Assembly (NCBI GenBank): GCA_021846265.1
Contig: JAJZCF010000008.1
Span: forward strand, 1-34,837
Length of the DNA stretch: 34,837 nucleotides
Origin: Actinomycetes bacterium
Lineage (GTDB): Bacteria > Actinomycetota > Acidimicrobiia > Acidimicrobiales > Acidimicrobiaceae
Direction: 5' to 3'
The position numbers were made by a program, and so were the translations under genes. The notes beneath the pieces were generated by a model that ran no database searches, was not told the DNA's origin, and worked only from the letters and a program-made list of their open reading frames with translations. Every line of letters starts with the position of its first letter. Within the stretch, counting starts at the first letter, position 1. Positions 9,029 to 18,129 of the stretch are shown piece after piece.

Positions 9029-10669
9029 TTGATGACAGTCAAATGTCTTTCGAGAATGATCTTTAGCCTAAAGATAGGACAGACCTCCGTGGTCAGAGAC
9101 CCACAAGCTCCAAGCCCCGCTGCCGGTACTAAAGAATCAACCACACTCCCCCTTGCAACTCTTCTTGTTATCGCTTCATCCGCTGCGCTACTACTCCTTC
9201 AGACTTTTTATAATGGCCATCTCGGCTCGGTGGTTGAATATGACGACGGGGTCTACTTTGGCGCTTCAGTGAACCTAGTCCATGGAATACTCCCATATCG
9301 AGACTTTGCCCTAGTACAGCCACCGTTGATAACGGTCTTCCTTGCACCCTTTGCTATTCTCGCATCTTTCACCGGCACGAGAATAGCAATGGAATCAGCG
9401 AGACTTTTCACCGACCTGATCAGCCTTCTGAATGTCGTCTTAGTGGCTCTGATATTGAGGAAAAGATCCAACTTCCGACAAACCCTAGGCACTGCGATAA
9501 TGGCCCTGTCTACTTCGACTCTGCAGGCCTCCCAAACAATCCTCATCGAACCATATTTGGTTGCACTCTGCCTAGTAGCAGTCCTAGTGCTATTCGAAGG
9601 CGAAAAACTAACTTTGTCGAAGGCAAGAATCATTTCGGCGGGAGTGATCATTGGACTAGCCGGAGCGACAAAAACATGGGCGATCTTTCCAATGCTCGTC
9701 ATGGTCTACTTGGTAAGTCGAAAAATACCCACCGGGTGGTGGAGGTTATTGGTCGGAACTGCGATTGGCTTTTGTCTAGCCGTCCTACCATTTGTCATCT
9801 ACGCTCCGGTGTCGTTTTTTAAACAAGTAATTGCATCTCAGGCACTTAGGCCACAAGACGGAGTCGACCGGCTATTTCGAATGATCCAGCTAACGGGATT
9901 GCCCGGTATATCTCAGCTTGCCAAAATCAGCCCAGATCTAGGGTGGGCGATGGTTGTGCTAGTGTACTTTATTGCTGCGGCAATCCTCTATCTGTCGCTG
10001 AAGGATCGAGGCTGGGCCAGTAGCTCCGACCTGGGACAATTCGCACTCATAGCAGCGCTGACAGTCGGTCTGGTGCTTACCCTCTCGCCATCCTACTTTT
10101 ACCACTACGGTGCATTCTTGACCCCGTTTTTGGCAATGCTCTATGCAACCCTCAATTACGACTTTTACTCGAAGTGGGTTCACAAGAGAGAACTTTCGAG
10201 GCGATCCGCAGTGCAGATAATAATGGCAGCGGCATTCGTGGTCCTTATCTTTGCCGACGCGGACGTAGCGATATCTCCCCCGAAAATCCGATCCGAAATC
10301 CAGATCACGCCTTCGATATCGGCGGCGCTCGCTACTCCTGGATGTCTATGGAGTACTCAACCTTCACTAGTGCTGTTAGCCAACGACTTCAGTGCCGACA
10401 GAATCAACTGTCCGCACATGGTCGATTACGAAGGAACAACGATGGAGTATCTCCACGTTCAACTTGCCACCGCCCAGAAACTAGACAGTCCTCAGTTGCA
10501 AAAGCTATTTTTAAGCTGGATTAAACAATCCGATGTTGTCATCGCACCGACCTTCCAGCTGGACTCCAAGTCAAATCAGTATTTAACTCAGCACTTCCAC
10601 CGCATATATGTAAGCGGCAAATATTCAGGTTTCTGGGTATTTAAACGCACATTGAAACCCTCTGGCTGA
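9029..10669 (+). CDS. Polytopic membrane protein, glycosyltransferase GT39/GT87-like
   Basis: 546 aa, many TM helices; EYDDGVYFGASVNLVHGILPYRDFALVQPPL matches the first-loop pattern of GT-C glycosyltransferases. Confidence 0.7.
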   Translation: MMTVKCLSRMIFSLKIGQTSVVRDPQAPSPAAGTKESTTLPLATLLVIASSAALLLLQTFYNGHLGSVVEYDDGVYFGASVNLVHGILPYRDFALVQPPLITVFLAPFAILASFTGTRIAMESARLFTDLISLLNVVLVALILRKRSNFRQTLGTAIMALSTSTLQASQTILIEPYLVALCLVAVLVLFEGEKLTLSKARIISAGVIIGLAGATKTWAIFPMLVMVYLVSRKIPTGWWRLLVGTAIGFCLAVLPFVIYAPVSFFKQVIASQALRPQDGVDRLFRMIQLTGLPGISQLAKISPDLGWAMVVLVYFIAAAILYLSLKDRGWASSSDLGQFALIAALTVGLVLTLSPSYFYHYGAFLTPFLAMLYATLNYDFYSKWVHKRELSRRSAVQIIMAAAFVVLIFADADVAISPPKIRSEIQITPSISAALATPGCLWSTQPSLVLLANDFSADRINCPHMVDYEGTTMEYLHVQLATAQKLDSPQLQKLFLSWIKQSDVVIAPTFQLDSKSNQYLTQHFHRIYVSGKYSGFWVFKRTLKPSG

Positions 10670-11475
10670 CCTTGGGTTGAAAAAGCTGATACAAATCATC
10701 CTGCGCAATCTCTTGGCACCGAAACTAAAAACTCCTTTTGACAGCTGCTCCCGAGATTCGCGAGTACTCCGCCCTCCATACCGGCATCAATTGCTTAAGG
10801 CGAGCCAGTTGTGAAAGACATAGCCACACTCCGAGGATTGCAAGGTTCCATCCGGAACCTGTACTCTTGGTACTTTGTCGGATGAGAGCTCGTCGGTTAA
10901 CGAATTATTCGAAATTTGGCGCGCAGACCTTGCCCTTACACCTATGACAGCTCCCTTGAAAGCTAGAGCTTCAAGCTATATGCGCTGCACTTGCCTGTGA
11001 TAATGAAATACTGGTTTAGGCAATCTACCCGTCAAGGATTTAGTGGACACAAATAGCGAGAACCTTATAATCGCAAATACTTGGTGAGTTACATTTTCAA
11101 CATAAAGTAAAAATAGGGTCGGTTGGAATACGGCTAGCAGGGACAAGAAAACGACTCCGACTAACCGCTCTAGATCTGTGCACTCCGAAGGTTGACCTAC
11201 GGATGATATAAAACACCAAGCGAAGGTGCATTGATGCCCCACAAACCGTTGCCTCACGTCCTGGGTATAAGTTCTGGTCGTCGAAAGACCCAAATATCTC
11301 CAGTTCCGCCGTGCAGATCCATCCACAAGAAATTCACTCTTTCCTAAAAGTGTCGACTGATAATTCCTTACCTCCTCTAACGATGAACGCACAGAAATAG
11401 CTATTAAATACCATCAAGCGCGCTAGCAATCATTACGACAAAAGAGCAAGCGGTTTACAACCAGATTCATATAGA

Positions 11476-12054
11476 TTGAGTGCCCATCCAGCGAGCGGAG
11501 CAATAGTGAAGAGTTTTTTCAATCGAAAGTTACTTCGAGACGATTCTGGCTACTCGCTGATCGAGCTTATGGTTGTACTTTTGATAATAGGCGCACTACT
11601 AGCCATAGCCATACCGACCTTCATGAACGCAAAGCAGGGGGCTGAAGACAGGACAATCCAATCTAACATCCAAAGCGCCCTGACCACCGAAATCATCTAT
11701 TATCACAACCAGGACCAGTTCTGTCTCACGACTTCATGCACTTCGTTTACCAAATTCGGCATCTCCTTAGCACAAGCTTCAGGTGGGACCGTTCCGGCAA
11801 ATTCGGACCCGGCGACCGTGTATGTCTATGGTTTGAACACTACTTCATCCGGACAAAGTTACCTTTGTCTCTTGGGGCAATCTGGAACCGGAAAGCAGTT
11901 TGGAATTTTTGAGCTCGTTTCGACCAATTCAGCAGCGAAATCCACAACTTACTACGCTGTTTCCACCTCGGCACTGTCCTGCCCCACCCTGTCCTTTAGC
12001 ACCCCTGCTGTAGCAACCAGCCCGTGGTACGGGTCGGTTAGCACCTGGAGCTGA
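11476..12054 (+). CDS. Type IV pilin/pseudopilin-like prepilin (TTG or internal GTG start)
   Basis: 192 aa; DDSGYSLIELMVVLLIIGALLAIAIPTFMNAKQGAEDR: class III (prepilin) signal with G(-1), E(+5) and hydrophobic helix. Confidence 0.9.
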   Translation: MSAHPASGAIVKSFFNRKLLRDDSGYSLIELMVVLLIIGALLAIAIPTFMNAKQGAEDRTIQSNIQSALTTEIIYYHNQDQFCLTTSCTSFTKFGISLAQASGGTVPANSDPATVYVYGLNTTSSGQSYLCLLGQSGTGKQFGIFELVSTNSAAKSTTYYAVSTSALSCPTLSFSTPAVATSPWYGSVSTWS

Positions 12055-12281
12055 ATGCGCAGGCTGCTTGGTCGGTAGAATCAGACACCCAGGATCGAGC
12101 CGAAGGGTTCCAGCTAGACGGCAGCTTCGATTTCGTAATCTTGAACATCTCTCTGCAGTTAACCCTCCGACTTCGGCCTTCAATCAGCAACTCGTCCGCT
12201 CAAATCGATACCAGAAAAGGCAGTCCAAGCCCAGCGCGACCTCCGCTTTAGGAAGCCCGCCGTTGCAACCCTCGACATCCT

Positions 12282-12506
12282 CTATCGCCTAGCCACCGAC
12301 GACTCGACAACCACCAACGATAGAGCCACCTTGGGGCAGAGCTTGACGGCGTTCTTCGCTCGTCCTAACAGCTCCGCTGGTATGTCTTCATTTCGATCAA
12401 TGATCGGGTAACCCCACTCGTCTTTTAGGATCAACTCCGGCAAGATCTCGCAACAGTACCCGTAGCCGTCGCAAGCAATCGGATCCAACCTAACCCTTAT
12501 CGCCAT
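12282..12506 (-). CDS. Small ferredoxin, probably 3Fe-4S type
   Basis: 74 aa; acidic; IACDGYGYCCEILPELI...AVKLCPKVAL (C-X5-C ... CP). Confidence 0.85.
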   Translation of the reverse strand: MAIRVRLDPIACDGYGYCCEILPELILKDEWGYPIIDRNEDIPAELLGRAKNAVKLCPKVALSLVVVESSVARR

Positions 12507-12555
12507 GCTGATCCATCCCCTTTGTCATATACATCCACAAGGGCAGACAACATCC

Positions 12556-13734
12556 TCAATTGTCTCCTCCACCTCCCCCAGGCGCGTTCACGTAGACCGG
12601 CACCTGCTGGACTACCGGCACCTTCTCAACGATCGTGACAGTCTTCTGCGGCAAAGCTGGTGGAATTACGGGAAACTTCTGAACCGAGGTCGTTACCAGG
12701 CCGGCTCCAAAAAGCTTTTGGGCTTTTGATATAGCAACATCCAGCTGCACATAGAGGGTCTTCCCCGCTGCAGATTGCACCTTAGCTCCCACAAAGTTCG
12801 GAGTGAAATAGGCTGCGGGCCCTTTGAACATCCCAGGATTGTTCGGAGTTCCAACCATTACTTCGGTCGACGAAACCTTCGTCAAACTTCCTTGAGATGT
12901 CCCCATAAAGGCAACTTCAAAGACAACTCCAGGGTGTTTGACGAAGCTGCCGGCTATTACATAACCACCTTTCGTCGAAATAGCCTTGCTCACTCCGTAG
13001 ACCGTTCCTCCTACAGACACCTTAGGGTTGGTCAGATCTTTGCTATAAGCGAGCGGAACCGCCCCTGCGAGTTTGGGCTTGCTCACAAAGCGTGCCGCCC
13101 AACTCGCCTTAGTAGGACCAGAAAGTGCCCAACCGACTATGACGGCCGGGAAAAGTGCCGTCACGGCGGCAACCATTAGCCTGTTTCGATTAGCACCGTC
13201 CCATCTAGATAGTACCCGCACCCAAACAGCCGAAATCACCGCTATTAGTGACCCAAGATATATGACCTGAAATCCCAAGAATCTCGAATCAGACCCGGTT
13301 CCAAGACCATGGACCATCGCCATCGCCCAGATCGCATAGCTTGCGAAGTGGATATACTTCCAAGACTTGTAACCCAACTTGTGCCTCAGCAGGCTCGTTA
13401 CGACGACCGCGATAAACATGTCTGAAGCAAAAACTCCGAGGCCCAGCCACAAGGCCCGATAGGGTCGCCCGAAGGGATCTAGCGCAGTCAGAATACCGAG
13501 GTGGGTAAAGGGATCATAGACCGCTGTGGCAATATGGAGAACGAGGGCAGAAAGGCCGATTAGTGCTAGGTTCCCGTGCAGCGCCGCAAATCGCACTCTT
13601 GAATCATTCCCTACGGCCCACCTCTGAGCCGAAAGGATTCCCAATATCACGGAACCGGTCAGAGCTAATAGGGCGACAAACCCCGCTCCTCTGGTGAGAT
13701 ACCAACTCAACTGGGAAGATACCGCAAGGATCAT
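12556..13734 (-). CDS. Ferric-reductase-like transmembrane protein with C-terminal non-membrane domain
   Basis: 392 aa; HGNLALIGLSALVLH (HX13H) and HFASYAIWAMAMVH (HX12H) heme-ligand-like spacing in TM helices. Start codon overlaps the ApbE stop (13731-13734). Confidence 0.82.
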   Translation of the reverse strand: MILAVSSQLSWYLTRGAGFVALLALTGSVILGILSAQRWAVGNDSRVRFAALHGNLALIGLSALVLHIATAVYDPFTHLGILTALDPFGRPYRALWLGLGVFASDMFIAVVVTSLLRHKLGYKSWKYIHFASYAIWAMAMVHGLGTGSDSRFLGFQVIYLGSLIAVISAVWVRVLSRWDGANRNRLMVAAVTALFPAVIVGWALSGPTKASWAARFVSKPKLAGAVPLAYSKDLTNPKVSVGGTVYGVSKAISTKGGYVIAGSFVKHPGVVFEVAFMGTSQGSLTKVSSTEVMVGTPNNPGMFKGPAAYFTPNFVGAKVQSAAGKTLYVQLDVAISKAQKLFGAGLVTTSVQKFPVIPPALPQKTVTIVEKVPVVQQVPVYVNAPGGGGGDN

Positions 13735-14750
13735 GCCAGAACTCCTTCTAATGCCGTAGGGTTCCAGGTGGGGCTCGCTGCCGATCCTGGGTCAATCTCA
13801 GCTGGAACTGGCCAGCCGGAGTAGCAGTTCATTCCATGGTCTTCGGACACGACCAAGCACGGCAGGCCAATCGATGCGGCGTAGGCATTAGCTCCAAGAC
13901 CGCAGGCAACGGTAGCGGTGGAAAAAGCATTGGCTATCCACGCGTGCTCCGCTGCAAATGTGACGCTCAATGGTCCACCTTTTGTCACGCGCATAGTCTT
14001 CGGGTCGATAATGTGAGGTTGGCCCAACTCATCACCTTTGACCCCAACTGGCCTAAAAACGCCCGATGTCGCCATTCCACCCTGGAGGAGAAAAATCTTC
14101 TGACTTATCTGTCGCGAGCTAGCGCCAGTCAACACTTCTACACAGAACTCAATCGGCTCAGAATCGCTGGCCTGTCTTACGGCAATGTCGCCGCCGAGAC
14201 CGACCAGGACCGGAGAGCTAAAAGTCTCCGAAATCATCGCAGCTATTCGATCTGCATAAAACGATTTCGAAACCGAATGAAGATCTAACCTCGCGCCCTT
14301 CGGGATCGTTATCGTCGAGTTTTCCCTATCAACTAGGATCCTTTCGTAGCCCGGTACCGTCGTCGCAATCACCTTTGGCACTGGCACATCTGCATCATCT
14401 TCGAATTGGCCTTGGCGGCCGGAAGGATTTTTGCGATCTCTTAGTCCAAGCTTAAGCACCTCTGCGCCAATGCTGAAGTCACACATGCCTCCGGTAATCG
14501 ATCCAGCCAATTTGGCGATCTCCACGATCTCGATTAGATCATGGGTCGCTAAATGTGCTTCTCCATCAGAATTGTCCGAAAGCCTCCGCACTTCAGAGTT
14601 GGGATCGAAACCGGAAGCCAATGATTCAAGCAGGTCTAGCTGCTCCATCGCAATACCCAACGGCAGGGTCGGATCAAGTCCGTCAGGAATAGCGACTACA
14701 CACTGAGTGCCAAGCGCCAAGAAATCAAATCGCCGAATCGAGCCGCTCAT
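13731..14750 (-). CDS. FAD:protein FMN transferase, ApbE-like
   Basis: 339 aa; FLALGTQCVVAI, LDLHSVSKSFYADRIAAMI, VLVGLGGDIAV, ATSGVFRP...HIIDPKTM match the ApbE core pattern. ATGA overlaps on both sides. Confidence 0.85.
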   Translation of the reverse strand: MSGSIRRFDFLALGTQCVVAIPDGLDPTLPLGIAMEQLDLLESLASGFDPNSEVRRLSDNSDGEAHLATHDLIEIVEIAKLAGSITGGMCDFSIGAEVLKLGLRDRKNPSGRQGQFEDDADVPVPKVIATTVPGYERILVDRENSTITIPKGARLDLHSVSKSFYADRIAAMISETFSSPVLVGLGGDIAVRQASDSEPIEFCVEVLTGASSRQISQKIFLLQGGMATSGVFRPVGVKGDELGQPHIIDPKTMRVTKGGPLSVTFAAEHAWIANAFSTATVACGLGANAYAASIGLPCLVVSEDHGMNCYSGWPVPAEIDPGSAASPTWNPTALEGVLA

Positions 14751-15097
14751 GAGATCCTGGTAGCTCCTGCCGGTGGAGATGCCATCGGCGCCGGCTGTAA
14801 AATCGGAGCTTGATTCACAATGACGGTCTGTGAAGTAGCTGTCTGCTGCGCCTGCGCCTTTGCCAGGGCTTGGTCAGCGGAGGAGTCAATCGGCAGGGAA
14901 TTCAGCTGCGTAGGCATTGTGGTAGTGACGGTCGGGGCAATATGAGCTGCAGTCGTAGCACCTGGAAAGGCCTTCCATGCACCAACGCTTGCGATACCCA
15001 GGACCGACAGTGCAGCCACCGCCATCTTCTTGGTCGTGCCGCCGATCTCTTTAGTTAGCTCTTCGCCGGTAGAGGGCGCGGTCCGATCAGTAAACAT
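14747..15097 (-). CDS. Small single-TM protein with Ala/Gln/Pro-rich tail, first gene of the ApbE/ferric-reductase operon
   Basis: 116 aa; KKMAVAALSVLGIASVGAWKAF TM segment; stop overlaps ApbE start (14747-14750); GAGGAG RBS upstream on the minus strand. Confidence 0.7.
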   Translation of the reverse strand: MFTDRTAPSTGEELTKEIGGTTKKMAVAALSVLGIASVGAWKAFPGATTAAHIAPTVTTTMPTQLNSLPIDSSADQALAKAQAQQTATSQTVIVNQAPILQPAPMASPPAGATRIS

Positions 15098-15249
15098 GAA
15101 ATAACTCCTCGAGGAAATTCCACCTATCGTTAACTATCGGCACTTCATCCACTTAATGAATGAACCACGAATGAGATATTCCTCACTTAGAGCGCAAAAA
15201 TGACCTTTTCATCAAAAGATGCACAAAAAATGCCTCTTGCCGATTGCGA

Positions 15250-15969
15250 CTACTCTTCGGCTTTGGAAAGCTTCTCGAGCGCTAATTGCGCTAGCTTTTC
15301 AAAATCTACTGAAATGAACAGACCCGTCGCCTCGGCGGTCACCTTTCCCTCAAAGAAACTGCGTCCGCTGGTCAGAATCTTCCTGCCGACGACGGAAACT
15401 AGCTCGGCCTCGTAAGTAATCTCTTCAAAAAGCGGCGTGGGCCTGCGGTAGTTGATACTCAGGTTCGCCGTCATGCCGGGATTACCCGAAAGAGACTGGG
15501 CCGAACCCAGAACTTCGTCAAAGACTGCTGCGATATATCCGCCATGAACGCAGCCTGGCGGACCCTCGTACGCACCCGAAAAGGTAGCGGTCGCAGTGAT
15601 CTTAACCTTTCCAACCTCATTCGAGTAGTGATTGATGACCAGCGGTGGTGCCAGCGGGTTAGCGCTCCCTTGGATTGGACTTCGGTCGAAAAAGCTAGTT
15701 GTATCGCCAGAGTTAGCCGACTCGGCAAAGCCGGAAAACTGACTGAGCGTCTCTAGGGACTCAAAATTAGAATAAGCACTTTCAACGAGAGAACATACTT
15801 CGGCGGCCAACTCCGGCGGAATCTGCTTCGACGACATCAGGGAGATCAATCGCCTGGTAGCCGTGGCGAGCTTATGAATCTCTAGCGGCTCCGCGCCTTT
15901 TCGCTTTTCTCGTAGCTCCGCCATCGCTTGAACCCAACTGCCGCCCAGATCGGGCCGAGGATCAGACAA
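15250..15969 (-). CDS. PaaI-like/hotdog-fold thioesterase
   Basis: 239 aa; PPGCVHGGYIAAVFDEVLGSAQ...TANLSINYRRPTPLFEEITYEAEL matches the 4HBT family. Confidence 0.88.
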   Translation of the reverse strand: MSDPRPDLGGSWVQAMAELREKRKGAEPLEIHKLATATRRLISLMSSKQIPPELAAEVCSLVESAYSNFESLETLSQFSGFAESANSGDTTSFFDRSPIQGSANPLAPPLVINHYSNEVGKVKITATATFSGAYEGPPGCVHGGYIAAVFDEVLGSAQSLSGNPGMTANLSINYRRPTPLFEEITYEAELVSVVGRKILTSGRSFFEGKVTAEATGLFISVDFEKLAQLALEKLSKAEE

Positions 15970-16000
15970 GTAAATCTCCTAAATTTCACAACGTCAACTA

Positions 16001-16075
16001 GGTCCTCTAAACCTACCGCTTTTAGGCTAGCCGCTTAGTTCATGGCCGCTTAGATCCTGGTCCACTAGGTTCTAT
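16001..16075. repeat. Degenerate 15-bp tandem repeat
   Basis: CCGCTTTTAGGCTAG / CCGCTTAGTTCATGG / CCGCTTAGATCCTGG at 16016, 16031, 16046; weaker related units at 16001 and 16061. The two central units match at 13/15. Confidence 0.55.
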
Positions 16076-16090
16076 CTGACATAGAACCTA
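16066..16090. other. Perfect 10-bp inverted repeat (hairpin, no T-tract)
   Basis: TAGGTTCTAT (16066-16075) CTGAC ATAGAACCTA (16081-16090), 3' of xthA on the minus strand. Confidence 0.75.
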
Positions 16091-16113
16091 ACCAAGACAA
16101 ATAGTGCACATCG

Positions 16114-16902
16114 CTAGTTGTCGGCGAAATCGATTATCACGGGAGCGTGATCTGAGGGCTTGAAGCCGCTCACTTTGCGTGCTTCTCGGTCGACAATCCC
16201 CCAGCTCGCCCTTCTGGCGAGGTCCGTATCGGCCAAAACGAGGTCGATCCTCAACCCTTGGCCCTTATGAAAGGCACCCTGCCTAAAGTCCCACCAGGTG
16301 TATATTCTCTGCGTCGGGTATAGCTTGCGAAATATATCAACCACCCCGACCTGCTCTATTTTTCTGAGCGCCTCCCTTTCGGGCTCTGAGACGTGGGTCG
16401 CACCAACAAAGCTCGCTGGATCCCAGACGTCTAGATCAGTAGGCGCTACATTGAAGTCTCCAGCGACCAGTACCGACCTTCCCCTCTCTCGCTGCAGAAC
16501 TACTTCCTTTCGAAGTTCCTCTAGCCATTTAAGCTTGAACTGGTAATGTTGATCCTCAAGCGACCTGCCGTTTGGAACATATACCGACGCTATCCACAGA
16601 TCACCGAATACCCCGGCGGCGATTCTGGCCTCTTGGTCCTGCCAGTTAGAGCTGAAGCCGATTTGGATCGAATCGGCCCGAATCTTGGACAATATCGCTA
16701 CGCCATTCCACTGTGTAGTTCCAAAGTGGCAGCCAAAATATCCCAAATCTTCCAACTCGCGATAGGGAAACTCTTCGTCTTTCACCTTCGTCTCCTGGAG
16801 GCAGATTACGTCGGGTTTTGCGTAAGCGATCCACTCTTTAAGCTTGTCAAACCTCGCCCTTATAGAATTGACATTCCAAGTGGCCATCCTAAGTGCAGAC
16901 AC
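16114..16902 (-). CDS. xthA: Exodeoxyribonuclease III
   Basis: 262 aa; MATWNVNSIRARFDKLKEW, ICLQETKVKDEEFP, VAGDFNVAPTDLDV, RIDLVLAD, SDHAPVIID are ExoIII signatures. Confidence 0.96.
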   Translation of the reverse strand: MSALRMATWNVNSIRARFDKLKEWIAYAKPDVICLQETKVKDEEFPYRELEDLGYFGCHFGTTQWNGVAILSKIRADSIQIGFSSNWQDQEARIAAGVFGDLWIASVYVPNGRSLEDQHYQFKLKWLEELRKEVVLQRERGRSVLVAGDFNVAPTDLDVWDPASFVGATHVSEPEREALRKIEQVGVVDIFRKLYPTQRIYTWWDFRQGAFHKGQGLRIDLVLADTDLARRASWGIVDREARKVSGFKPSDHAPVIIDFADN

Positions 16903-16967
16903 TCTGTACCTCCACTTTTGAGCTTATTTCGCAACTCCAGATCGAGACGGCTCGCACGAGCCCTCGA

Positions 16968-17444
16968 CTAAGCGATGACAAAAAAGAGTTCGACCTCACA
17001 AGCGACCTTCCCCTGCACCGATGCCGTACCCTTACCCTTCCCCGCCCTTGCCGATAGTGAGACCAACTCCACTTCGAGCTCCAAGGTATCTCCCGGAACG
17101 ACCTGTCGACGAAAGCGTGCCCGGTCAATTCCGCCAAAAAGAGGGAGCCTTCCTTCGTAGTCTGGAGAAGCAAGTACCGCTGCGGCCCCCAATTGCGCTA
17201 CCGACTCAACCATCACCACACCAGGCAAAGTCGGTCGCCCCGGAAAATGGCCACTGAAATTGGGCCAGTCGATCGGGGGAGTCCAGATCGCCTTGGCGGA
17301 CACCTTCGGAACTAGCTCGGTGATCTCGTCGAGAAAAAGGAATGGGTCACGATGGGGAATCAGCTCTTTTGGGTCCATTCCAAACACGATAGTGACAATG
17401 TCTACAACATCGGGGACTGCAACATCGGGGAGATCGACCAACAC
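16968..17444 (-). CDS. fabZ: 3-hydroxyacyl-[ACP] dehydratase FabZ (start may be 17378)
   Basis: 158 aa; LIPHRDPFLFLDEI...GHFPGRPTLPGVVMVESVAQLGA is the FabZ signature. Confidence 0.93.
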   Translation of the reverse strand: MLVDLPDVAVPDVVDIVTIVFGMDPKELIPHRDPFLFLDEITELVPKVSAKAIWTPPIDWPNFSGHFPGRPTLPGVVMVESVAQLGAAAVLASPDYEGRLPLFGGIDRARFRRQVVPGDTLELEVELVSLSARAGKGKGTASVQGKVACEVELFFVIA

Positions 17445-17458
17445 CTAGCATTACACGA

Positions 17459-18079
17459 GTGACAAAAGCTGTTATTTTCGACTTCGGTGGCGTTATCATC
17501 CCATCCCCGATTGGATCCTTCAGCAAGCTAGAGGCCGAGTTCGGATTGGAAGCCGGGACGATTGTCTCTTTGAACATGGTTAATCATCACGACAATGCGT
17601 GGGCTAAATTCGAACGCGGTGAGTTATCCCTCGAGGAGTTCATAACCCTTTTCAACGAAGAGGCCAGGTCCCAGGGCGTTGAGATCGACGCCCGAAAACT
17701 CTTTTCTGACAGCCAGCGACCCAACCCACATCCCGAAATGATCTCGGCCTTGTCGTGGCTTAAGGGTCGATATCGAACTGGCCTTCTTACAAATAACTTC
17801 GCTATACCGTCGAACCAAGCCCCACTCGTCCCGCTAAGGCGGTACTTCGACGTCGTGGTCGAGTCATCGCAAGTCGGGATGAGAAAGCCTGAAACGGCGA
17901 TCTACCAGCACATTTTGGACCTTCTTGAAGTAGATGCCAAAGAGGCGGTCTTTCTTGATGACCTGGGAATCAACCTCAAGCCAGCCCAAAATTTAGGCAT
18001 AGTGACAATAAAAGTAGCCAATCCAACAGCCGCCCTTGGGGTCCTTTGGGAAACGCTTGGCGAGGGCCCCAATCGATAG
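17459..18079 (+). CDS. HAD-family hydrolase
   Basis: 206 aa, GTG start; AVIFDFGGVIIPS, LLTNNF, GMRKPETAIYQHILDLL, AVFLDDLGINLKPA. Confidence 0.92.
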   Translation: MTKAVIFDFGGVIIPSPIGSFSKLEAEFGLEAGTIVSLNMVNHHDNAWAKFERGELSLEEFITLFNEEARSQGVEIDARKLFSDSQRPNPHPEMISALSWLKGRYRTGLLTNNFAIPSNQAPLVPLRRYFDVVVESSQVGMRKPETAIYQHILDLLEVDAKEAVFLDDLGINLKPAQNLGIVTIKVANPTAALGVLWETLGEGPNR

Positions 18080-18129
18080 CAAAAACGACAGGATCGACCA
18101 AGAAGGGCTACCAGCAAAATGAATAATGA

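Noticed and set aside
12068-12292. 74-aa plus ORF after the pilin gene
   Set aside because: Arg/Ser/Pro-rich, no RBS or motif seen; likely chance.
13836-14288. 150-aa plus ORF
   Set aside because: Antisense to a well-supported apbE-like gene; no motif.
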